DNA of 64,000 bases from contig NC_081414.1 in assembly GCF_030272615.1 (NCBI RefSeq), positions 308,681,164 through 308,745,163 of the forward strand, given 5' to 3'. The DNA comes from Cryptomeria japonica. Lineage: Eukaryota; Streptophyta; Pinopsida; Cupressales; Cupressaceae. The translations under genes and the position numbers were made by a program. Numbering within the stretch: the first letter of the stretch is position 1; each line of letters begins with the position of its first letter. Of this stretch, positions 45,794-55,291 are shown piece by piece. The notes beneath the pieces were generated by a model. The model had not been told where the DNA came from. It saw nothing but the letters and a program-made list of their open reading frames with translations, and did not search any database.

Positions 45794-47992
45794 AAGTATC
45801 CACATTCATAGTAAAAAGAATGTTAGACTCTGGATTAGTGTCATCTCTTGTCATTTCCTTTGCCTTCTCTTCAGATTGACTATCAGTTTGTGTTGGTACC
45901 TCTGCAGTTATTGGTGAGGTGTCTTGTGCCGATGGAGGAAGGTTATCCTTGACCATGATATCAGGTACACTTCCAATTTTCCCTTTACCTTTATCTTTCT
46001 GATATACCTTAGAAAATACATCAATTTTTTGTCTATCCTTCTCTTCTTTCTTCTCTCTCTCAACAAAAAATATATCCCACTTATCTGTTGTTTCATCTTC
46101 TATTTCTTTAACTCTATCAGCCATAAGACTAACCTATCGGTGACCACTCACAAAAACTATTCTATTGGCTTTTGATATTAGTTCATCAATTTCCTTCTTC
46201 AAATTAACAAGATGCACAACTAATAGAGCTTCTACCTTTAATTTCTTGTCAAGCTCCATGACAGACATTCACTTAGCCTCTAATCCTAAGTATAAATCAT
46301 TAGGCAGATCATCTACAACTTCAATAAGAACATATATATATTAGGATATAAAATAATACTTTCTTCTATAGTATCCTTATCTGAATCCTTGAAAGAATGA
46401 AGGAATTTATTCACATTACAAAGGTTACCATCTTGGGTGATTTCATTGATCAACTCTTCTAGTGAAAGAGTATTTGGTGCCTTAGGTTTAGATTTCTTCT
46501 TCGGACCACTGGGATCTCTTACTGCCTATTGTTTCTTTCTCTATGTCCTTGACTTCTTGGGAGATGGAGTAGGTGTCGGTGAGGGTTTTCTTTTCTTCCT
46601 GTCCACTCTCTTGAATTCAGTTGCCTGATCAGTGTCAAAATCAAATGAAGTAGCCATAGGGGAAATGTGAGCTATCGGTTTCTGCCCTAATTGAATTTCT
46701 TTCACACTAGCAATAATACCACCAAGATTCATCAATCCTTCTATAACATCCTTTACCATCTTAGAAGCATCTTTCATAAATTTATCTCTTTTCTTCCTCT
46801 ACTTCATCATAGATACACCACTTTCAATAGTTTCAGCATTACCAAATATTTCCTCTATTGGTTCTAGTGAAGCATCTAGGAGTATTTTATCATATGAATC
46901 CAAGATGTGTGAATCCACCTCATATCCCATTTTTGTAATCCAGACAGTTCTGGGTCTAACTACCTCCATACAAATTTCATCTCTTTTCACTACAAAGTGT
47001 ATCTGTTTATCATATTTATCCACAATGCTTTGGGGAATCCTTTCCCTTTGTCTCATTTTAGCTTGGAAATTCTTGAAATAGTCTTTAATCAACTCATCAC
47101 CATTAGATCCTACAGCGGTGATTGCCTCCTTTATCTGTTTTCCAATAGAAATATAATAGGCAAAATCCTTATGTCCTATACCAGGAATCTCTTTTGAAAA
47201 GTAAAGCATTAAACACACTATCAGACTTCCAAATTTGAAGGTTCCTTTCTTATCACCTTTGATTTTGTGCAAATTCTCTAATAGTTCATCCTTTAACCAT
47301 TCATAGATGTCAATTTTAGCATTGTTTAATATCATCTCATGAGAACTATGAATGTAGGAACTAGATACAGAATTCAACCTGTTAGTATGACCAACTTTAT
47401 AGCCAATGACCATGCTAGCAAATTTAACATTTTTATCCTTTATATCATTGACCCTTAGTGTCTGGTTGTCAAATGTAGCTCTAGTTAATCTCATAACCTC
47501 TTTGTTAGGGATTTTCTTCTTCTTATCGGGTCTAGAACTGGTGGAGGGTAAAGTAGTAACAACCCTTATAGCCTCTTTAGTGATCTTAAAAACTAAGTCC
47601 AACCATATAAATTCACCATGAACCCTGCCATGAACCTTGCTAAGGACATAGTGGATGGCTTCATCTAAGAATTCTGGCATATGGAGGATATCTATGAAAC
47701 CTAAATCCTCAACTACCTTGTGTTTCGGTTTTACTACCCCATGCTTGTCAGTGATAATATTCATGTACATGTTCTTCAAATATTTGGACCCTAAACTTTG
47801 TATGTAGCAATGTATGTATGCCCTAGGGTCTTCAGCAAACACAACTCCCTTTGGGATTCTAGAAAATGCACCAATGGAGTCATCCAGTTTTGCTATCTTA
47901 GGAATGATTTTTAAAATGGGTCTAGGTCGTTTTATGTTCTCCACAATGGTAGGGTTTGCTATGAATTCAGGAATGGAGGATGAGGAAGCCAT
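45794..47992 (-). pseudogene. N2 ORF2, N-terminal and central part
   Basis: I place the start at ATG 47992 (MASSSSIPEFIANP) because N1 has the matching MEARSSSIPIFVANP at 57667, although the open frame extends upstream to 48199. Codons 1-397 are open. Conserved landmarks shared with N1 are PRPI.K..P, GVV..ED.RAYIHC, MYM, KP..K..EDLGF, PEF.DE and VHGEFI.LD..FKITKEAIR, then VIGYKV, LKDELLENL..IKG.KKGTF..G.LIV and MGYEVD. TAG at 46799 and stops near 46541 and 46528 fit former glutamines. Near 46310 a 1-nt shift occurs, and coding continues as MADRVKEIEDETTDKWD to the T1 junction. The total ORF2 is about 1,100 residues. I see no catalytic motif. The FKI..(E)AI..VT.LP pattern loosely resembles plant transposon-associated globular domains. 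Confidence 0.75.
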
Positions 47993-48261
47993 TGCAAAAG
48001 ATAAATACCTTTTAACTGAGAAATTCTTGAATGCTCTGAAAGACCTTTGTTGCTTCGCCTTTAGAATTCCTTTGCTCAATTCACTCTCTTTGAATGCTTG
48101 TATGCTTGGTGAGATGAAATGAGAAGTTACAATGCCTTTATAACCAAAATTTAACTTACAACTGCAATAAATGCTTCGTTGATGAAGTGAAAACTCCACA
48201 TATCCATTGGTAAAGAAGAGTTATAACTTCTTGTCACCAACAAAGGGTAAATGCTTGATCT

Positions 48262-48857
48262 TCAATTAGTTTCCTTACCCCTAAGGATTATTCCTTATTT
48301 AGATGAAGAATCTTCTGTCAGTGCAAGATTTCTCTATTCTGTCAGTGCAATGATAGATTCATCAATTCTCTCATCTCTCTTCCTAATCCATTGTTTAGAA
48401 AATTCTTTCTTGATTTCAGTTACCTTTTCTTTGCCTTTGTTATTGGATCCTTTATTGTTCGTCGATATAGTCTTACTTCTACAAAATTTTGCAATATGCC
48501 CAATATTGTTACATGCATAACAAGTTACATTATTTCTCTAAATATCCTTTCCATAACCTTGACTGGTTTGAGTTCTGCATTGATTAGATAAATGTCCAAA
48601 TATACCACAAACATAGCATTTCACATTCATTCTACAATTGTCTGAGTTATAACCATTTTTATTGCATTTGGAACATTGACCGGTGGGTAAGTCTATATTC
48701 TTATCATTCCTAAATTTGCACTGATTTACTATATGACCAAATTTGTTGCAATTAAAACATTTCCCATTGAATTTATAAGCATTAGGTTACCTTATCAGTT
48801 TGCTCTGATCATGATTGTTTGCAGTCCCAGAACTTTCTCCATGTTCAAATCCAAGTC
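48262..48857 (-). pseudogene. N2 ORF1, zinc-knuckle part (left of L2)
   Basis: Four CCHC-type knuckles in a row, read on the minus strand: CFNCNKFGHIVNQC, CSKCNKNGYNSDNC (its His replaced by Tyr), CYVCGIFGHLSNQC and CYACNNIGHIAKFC. They are followed by a Lys/Glu-rich tail ending at TGA 48262. Stops at 48334 and 48295 or nearby are TAG and TAA. Such knuckles bind nucleic acid in Gag proteins. The frame differs from that of ORF2, and the same offset is seen in N1, so two separate ORFs are likely. Confidence 0.8.
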
Positions 48858-49034
48858 CAACTATTTTTTATTAATGAAAAAGCAGGTTTTGAAGGGGCCC
48901 CGAAACCCTTTACAAGCAAGACTTAAACATCAAAGCCATGAGAAACAAAGAGGAACAGAACTAAAAGGAAAAAACCAATGGAAAACCAAAGAAAACCCAC
49001 AAAAGCCCCTAAAAGCCAGCAGGTCATCTAGGAA

Positions 49035-50762
49035 TCAAATTTTATCCAGGGCTTTAGCCAGGGTGCTGCTAATTTCTTGCAACTCTTCGATGTTGTCTTT
49101 GAAGTTGGGAGGGTCCTTAGCCGCAGCAGCCACAAATTTCTTGATACTGGCCCTAGTTCTCTTCGTAGTTCCACCCGTCGGGGTAGCATCACCACCACTT
49201 CCAGTCTGGATGGTCTCCTCCTCCAGGTCAAGATCCACAACCGGTTTAGGAGTATGGTCAAAGACCTTGGCAAAGTCTTCCAAGTTTTTGGTGATATCAG
49301 AGAGGATACTTGGGATAATTCCCATCAAATTTTTCATCGCTTCTTTTCCCTCTTCCAGTGATTTTACCTTATTCTCCATTTCTTGCTTCCAATTAATATG
49401 CTCTCTATTTTCATCCTCCCTCTTTTTATCTGAATTTATCCCTTGCTTCTCTAGGTTTTTCAAGGTTTTGTAAGTCCATCTATCGAAATTCATTCTGGCC
49501 TCCGAGAGCTTCTTGAGATTATCCAGGATAAGCCCCTCACCAGCACTTTCCTTGTCCTTGCTATCCCTTTCCTTAGTCAAGTTCTTCTCAGAGCCTTTGT
49601 TTGTTTCCTTCTCAGAATTAACTTTGGTTTCCTCATTATCCTTGGGAGCCATCTCCTCCATCAGATGGCTATTGTCCTTACCAAGGTAATCACTTGGAAT
49701 AGGGCTATCTTGACCAGGCTTGAAATCTCCACTTTCTTCCTTGTTGCCCAGCTCCTCTTCCTTCTAGCTATCTTCACCATTAGAGTCATCCGTCTCCATA
49801 CCACTACTTTCCTTGACAATGTCTTCAGTTTCCAACTCGGGGGATCTTTTCATTTTCTTGCTGGATGACACCTTCTCCTTGCTAGTATCTCCCTCTTCCA
49901 TCCTCCTTTTACCTAGGGAAGTGGAAATCCTCTTATTTTCCTACAGAGTGAGGGTTTTGCAATGCTTATAGATGAGCAGTAGGAGCTCATAGTGGAGAAT
50001 TGGGCTAGAAGGGTTAGTCTTGTTCTTATTCAGGGACCTAGAGAGGGATCGAAAATGGTATTAGGGCAAAGACACTTTTTTGTCATGTCTGAAATGGCTT
50101 AAGAGCATGAAGTGGTAGGTGTAGGCCCTGGAGAAATGGCCTTCAACCATAATATACTCCATGATTGCGTTCAGAACCCAGCCCCACAACTTCTTGATGT
50201 TTGCAGCATCGTATTAGCCCCTAGTAGCCTTGCCAATTTTGGCCCGCTCTTTCTCTTTCCATGGGAACAGGGTAACCGCATTGTTGGAGACCTTGAGGTC
50301 TCAAAAGAAGTTAAGCTCGGTGTGGGGCATTCCAGTCACAGTAGAAATAAACCTACTGTCCAACTTAAATTTAACTCTATAAAGTTTAAAAGAGCCATTA
50401 GACTAGTTTTCAGAAATCTTAGAAACGGCCAAGTTGACCCTACCTTTGTCATAGTCCTCAAGCTTTTCCATGAAGCTAATGAGAGAGCCCTTCTCTAGCT
50501 TTGCCCAGACTTTAGGCATTTCTTCCCAGGTCAACGCGTTGTCAGGTTCTTTGCATCTTAGATCTCCTCCCATTTTCGAATGCAGGATATCAACTCTGTT
50601 TCTCTACAAATTGAGAACCTCTTTCCCGATGCAACTCAAATTATCGCTCTGAGTAACCCACAAAGCATGTGGCAATTTTTTGGAGATAGTAGGAGATCTA
50701 CCATAGTGCTAGGTAATGATGGCCTTTCCAGTGAGGCGCAAGTGATGCTTTTTACTTGTCAT
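49035..50762 (-). pseudogene. Downstream ORF of LINE L2, unknown protein (576 codons)
   Basis: A single frame runs from ATG 50762 (MTSKKHHLRL) to TAA 49035 with about eight internal stops and no frameshift. The last 209 codons (from 49661) are open. N-terminal landmarks: WEEMPKVWAKLEKG, then VKFKLDSRFISTVTGMP, then VLNAIMEYIMVEGHFSRAYTYHF and ILHYELLLLIYKHC. The C-terminal half is Lys/Glu/Ser-rich with a coiled-coil stretch (NWKQEMENKVKSLEEGKEAM) and a small basic TTKRTRASIKKF segment. It is not a DUF4283 ORF1 and has no knuckle. It resembles plant-mobile-domain-like or plant-transposon-associated proteins in general look only. Its place after RNase H is unusual for a LINE. It could be captured host or retroelement sequence, or a displaced ORF1. 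Confidence 0.65.
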
Positions 50763-50819
50763 GATTTAATTGTCCTTCTCTCCCCGTATAACGGTCCTTT
50801 CTGAGTATCTCTTTAATAT

Positions 50820-53808
50820 TTAAATTGAGATCATCCTCATGCCAAATCATTTGAACATCAGAATTAACTCCAGTATTCACTAGATAGTTAGCAACACTGT
50901 TTTGCTATCTGAAGGCATGTTGGATAATAATTTCTTTGAAACTAGCGATAATCTCTCTAGCTTTCATGATGATATTCTCAATAGACCAAGAAGGCTCCGA
51001 TTCCCCCTTTAAGCACTTAATAATATTAAGTGAATCCCCCTCAAGCAATATTTTATCATAATTGAGATTTTTGGCTATAATTAAAGTATGCAAGGCAGCG
51101 GAGGCTTCAGCAAAATGGCTAGTTTGATTCCCTAGAGGACCAGCCACTGCCTTAAGGCAACTTCCAGCAAAATTCCTGATAATGCCCCCATATCCAGCTT
51201 TACCCGAATTTCCTTTAGAAGCCCCATCGAAGTTGACCTTAATCCATCCCTACAGGGGGAAACACCACACAAGACCTTCTCTTCCTTTCTCCTTGCTAGT
51301 AGTGGAGGTAGAAAGATTCCATCTGTCTTTGAAATCCTCTATAGCAGCAAGTCCCTGATCAGTGCCATAGAGGCATTCAAAAATAATCCTAAAGATTTTG
51401 TCTGCAACCACTTCAGGAATAGCCCTTTTATCTCTGAAAATCTTGTTGTTGCACTCTTTCCATATATTCCAAATAACAATTGGCAAAGTAAGTCTCCAGG
51501 TCTCCACAATTTTAGGATTAGAGTTAGGACAATGCCATTGAAGCCAAGTGTCACCAAGAGAGTTCGGGAAGACCTAGCTCAGGTTCCACCTAGATAGGAT
51601 GATTTTCTAGATGTCCTGGCTAAAAGAGCATTGATTGAGAATATGGCAAGTGGTCTCTTCTTCCCTGCAACAAAGAGAACACATGTTAGGAAAAATGATG
51701 CCTCTTTTATGAAGATTATCCAGGGTTAGTATCTTATTTTGGATGAAAATCCAAAATAAGATGTTGACTTTGGGAACTAAGTTCTTATTCCAAACTTTAG
51801 CCCGGATGGGAGTAGCTTCCACCAGGACATTATGAATAGCCACAGCAAAGGAAATAGAGTATTTCCCATCCAGATTTTTCCCCCATATTAGAATGTCATC
51901 TTTGTTGTGTCTAGGGATTTTAGCAAAAAGAGCAATTTGAAGGAACTTGAGATTTGGGCACTGCTAGCTAAAGTCAATCCAATCCCCATTTATCCAGTAA
52001 TCTCTTACCATTTCACCATACCTACATTTGAAGTTGTCTTTCCAATCTTTGATGATAGGGATTTCCTCCAGAGGTCTATCCAGGATTCATCTATCTTCCC
52101 AAAATCTTATTTTCCTCCCATCCCCAAGGTTCCAAGTTTTGTCAGCAGTAGCCCAACCTTTAGCAGATTGCACTGCATTCCAAATGGCAGATCCATCAAC
52201 AGAGAAAGAGTTGTCAAACAATTCTTCCTCAAAAAGTTGCATATAGAGATATTTGTTTTTCCAAATAGAGTTCCATTCTCTTTCCTCCCCTTTGAATCTC
52301 CAAATTTGTTTGGCTAATAAAGCTTTATTCATAGAACTAATGTTCCTTAAGCCCAGCCCACCTAAGGCCTTAGGGGTACAAATGTTATTCCAGGCTATAA
52401 GGGGGATTCTATTTTTAACTTCCACACCCGATCGAAGGAACTTTTTTTGGATTCTTTCAATAGCTTTTGCAAACTTTGAGGGGATTTTGAACAAGCTAAG
52501 AGCATACACAAGAAGATTTTGGAGAGTGGCTTTGAGTAGAGTGACTTTACCAGCTTGACTAAGAACAACCCATTTCCAGCTAGTGAGTTTCAGGTTGAGT
52601 CTATCAATTAACTTATTCTAGAAGGAATCCTCAGGCTTGAGACAAAGAGGAAGCCCCAAATAGGTAGAAGAAAACTCAGATATGTTACAACCAAGAATCC
52701 TACCAATCCTAATTTTCCTTTGGGCTGGGGTGTTGATAAAAAATAGAGAGCTTTTATCCCATTTGATTTTTTTACCAGAGGCAGATTCATAGGTATTTAG
52801 AATGATTTTCATGTTTTTGGCTTCCAAGATGGTGGATTCACCCATGGTGGTAGAATCGTCAATGAATTATTCATGAGAGCAAACAACATTGGATGAAGAG
52901 GGTTTCAGACCCTTAAGATTTCCTTCTTCCACATTTTTAAGGATGAATCTACCCAGGCATTCAGCAAGAATGGTAAACAGGATAGGGGAGATGGAGTCTC
53001 CCTATCTAAGACCTCTGGAGCTGTTGAAGAAATTAGACGGGGATCCATTACCAATAACAACAGAGGAGGAAGTTTCCATGAGTTGAGAACAGAGCTGGAT
53101 AACTTTGTCACCAAAACCAAATGATTTCATGATCCTAAAGAGAAACTGCCAGTTCAATCTATCAAAAGCTTTGGCCATGTCTAACTTAAGGAAGAATCCC
53201 TATTTACTCACCACTTTCAGGGAGTGGATATTTTCATGAACAGAGATAATAGAGTCCAAAATTTGTCTTCTGGGGACAAAGCCATTCTGTTGGACAAAGA
53301 TAATCCTTGGGAGAACATCTAGCAACCTGGAAGTCAAAACCTTGGAAAGGATCTTGTAGACAGAGTTACACAAGATGATGGGTCTAAACTTGTTAAGAGA
53401 ATCAGCTCCGGGGATCTTTGGGATAAGGACAATGAAAGTGGCATTCAGTCTTCTGGAGCCAAAGAATTCATTAACACCATTGCAAATGTCCGCCTCCATA
53501 ATGTGCTACAATTTTTGGAAGAAAAACATGGGAAAGCCGTCCAGGCCAGGGGATTTATCACCCTGAAAGGAAAACACCACCTTTCTGATTTTAGGATTAT
53601 TGGGAATATGGGATAAGAGGTGATTGTCAGCTTTCGATAGGATAGAAGGGATAGCTTGTAAAAGTGTATTTTTCTTACTGTAATCCAGGTTGTCCACTTC
53701 ACCCAACAAGGTACTGAAATGCTCGAGAGCTTCCTTCCTGATGTCACAATCCTCTGTTAGGACACCTTTATTGCAAGTTAGTCTGGATATTCTATTGGCT
53801 GCCCTGTG
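50820..53808 (-). pseudogene. LINE L2 ORF2: reverse transcriptase, zinc-binding region, RNase H
   Basis: Begins inside the region before the reverse transcriptase fingers (QGDKSPGLDGFPMFFF near 53560). It continues through FIVLIPKIPGADSLNKFRPI and FLKLDMAKAFDRLNW (first catalytic Asp) to FIDDSTTMGE (the Asp pair). GLGLRNISSMNKALLAKQIW marks the LINE connection region. A C-x2-C-x5-H-x4-C pattern (CSLCCREEETTCHILNQC, near 51640) is the zinc-binding segment of plant LINEs. The RNase H domain at 51250-50905 keeps D in KVNFDGASKG, E in FAEASAAL and D in LLEGDSLN, the set expected for the plant L1-type RNase H. Several stops and frame changes show it is inactive. Confidence 0.85.
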
Positions 53809-53817
53809 CAACTATTT

Positions 53818-54360
53818 CTCCATCAAGTTTCTGACTTTTTAGCATATCATCAAGATTATGTGAACTTTTTTGAATTTGTCTTTGTATTCATTTGCAGTGA
53901 CCAGCTCACCTTCCAAAGTGCTAACTTGTCTCATAAGTTCCTCTTTGTCATGTTGCATGTGAATCAAATATGTTTTAAGCATATCATTTTCATAAGTAAG
54001 CCTTAAAGATTCATCTAACTTTTCATTAAGTTTTTTGGCCAAATCTTCTTCATTTCTCTTTCTATCTTCAATATCCTTGCATAATCTTGTGGTTAAATCT
54101 TGCATCTCATTCTTCATGTTACTATTCTCTTGTCTCAATTTCTCTACAATATCTCCAAGAGTTTCTTTTTCTTCATCATCTTGATTTTGCAATTGCACAT
54201 GTAATTATTTTCTCTTATTCTTTGCTATAGCTAGGTTATCTTGAAGTTCTTTGATGAATCCCTGAGCAGTTCTGATTTCATCTTCTAGTTTGATATTCTT
54301 CAATTTTTCTACATCAAAATCTTCAAGAGCTCCTTCCAATTGTTGTCTCAAAATTTCCAT
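53818..54360 (-). pseudogene. N2 ORF1, N-terminal coiled coil (right of L2)
   Basis: Begins MEILRQQLEGALEDFDVEK (ATG 54360) about 56 bases after the primer site. Heptad-rich segments follow: IVEKLRQENSNMKNEMQD, RKRNEEDLAKKLNEK and LMRQVSTLEGELV. A TAA near 54204 and a small frameshift near 53870 interrupt it. At 53818 it meets L2, and the knuckle part resumes at 48857. The pattern is equal to N1 58524-59165 and N3 41980-42325. It would act as an assembly domain if this is a Gag; that is inference. Confidence 0.75.
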
Positions 54361-54415
54361 CGAACTGGTTTCAGAATCTTCCTCAAGTTGTTAGGCTTCT
54401 ACAAATAGAGGACTA

Positions 54416-54428
54416 GGCTCTGATACCA
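54416..54428 (-). promoter_or_regulatory. Primer-binding site of N2 (initiator Met tRNA type)
   Basis: The minus strand reads TGGTATCAGAGCC, two bases inside the LTR end. Confidence 0.92.
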
Positions 54429-54430
54429 AT

Positions 54431-55291
54431 TGTTAGATACTTGATCAGTCCCAAGAAACTGAGAGGGGGGGGGTGAATCAGTGTCTAACCGATAAACAAA
54501 AGATTTAAACTTGTTTGTGACTATATAACCCAAATTAATATACCGGTAAGCAAATAATAATGCAGTAAAGAGAAACAAAAGTATAGCCATCAATGCACAC
54601 CATAACACAAATATTTTTGGTGAGGAAACCTGGTAGGGGAAAAACCTCAGTGGGATTTGTGACCCATAATATTTACTCACTGGCCAATATGAATAAATAT
54701 TACTTATACAATAGGGTCCTACACATGCAGGAAGGCCAACAGCCTAGAGCTCACTTCTCAATACAAAAATGGAGTCCCACTAACTACAATTGGATGGTTA
54801 AATCCAATGATAATGTACTACTCAAAATAGCATCTATAATGCTAGATTCAGTATTGGTTTAAGCTTAGTCAGATACCTCTGCCATAAACCTTTCTTCACT
54901 TTGCTCTGCTCTTATTCGCTCTCATAAAATAATTACATCATAATGCATATACAGTTATTCTCTTTCATATATTGCTTACATTCATAACCTATTATATTTT
55001 ATTTCTTACAAAATGACCTACACGATCTCATACATATATGAATCTTTACAATTCATCATGTCGGCTATACAAATAATATTACAATACAAAACAATATTAT
55101 TTCCATGTCGGCTTAGAGTGCCAGTGTGATGTACTGTCAGTGTAGACTGGATGCCGGTGTGAATAACCTTGTAGTTCCTATCGGTGTCGGTAGATGATGT
55201 CTGTTGCTAGTGTAACCTGTGATTCATATTACCAGTTGGTTGCCATCAATGGAAACATCAACTATTCTCATCTAAGTATATAATGCCAACA
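54431..55291 (-). repeat. 5' LTR of N2 (861 bp)
   Basis: Same ends as 33130-34006: TGTTGGCATTATAT on the minus strand to GTATCTAACA. Confidence 0.9.

Larger units (their letters stand above)
48867..53808 (-). mobile_element. L2: 5'-truncated LINE with RNase H and an extra downstream ORF
   Basis: Minus-strand insertion flanked by a 9-bp target duplication CAACTATTT (48858-48866 and 53809-53817), ending in a short A-rich tail (CTTTTTCATTAATAAAA on the minus strand). The 5' end falls inside ORF2 between endonuclease and reverse transcriptase, the usual result of incomplete reverse transcription. After the ORF2 region comes a separate 576-codon frame and about 170 bp of 3' UTR. It sits between the coiled-coil and knuckle parts of N2 ORF1. 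Confidence 0.88.
33130..55291 (-). mobile_element. N2: best-preserved member of the N family, nested in N1
   Basis: Minus-strand element with 3' LTR 33130-34006 and 5' LTR 54431-55291, primer site 54416-54428, and flanks CAATG and CAATT (4 of 5 bases equal). T1 (10,440 bp) and L2 (4,942 bp) are inserted in it. Subtracting them and their target duplications leaves about 5.0 kb of internal sequence, the same as N1. It has no protease, integrase or reverse transcriptase of its own. Confidence 0.88.

Noticed and set aside
48733-49473. Plus-strand ORF of 246 codons
   Set aside because: Crosses the L2 boundary and its target duplication; it is antisense to the L2 ORF and N2 ORF1.
50112-50498. Plus-strand ORF of 128 codons inside L2
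   Set aside because: Antisense to the continuous L2 downstream frame, which has clearer protein character.
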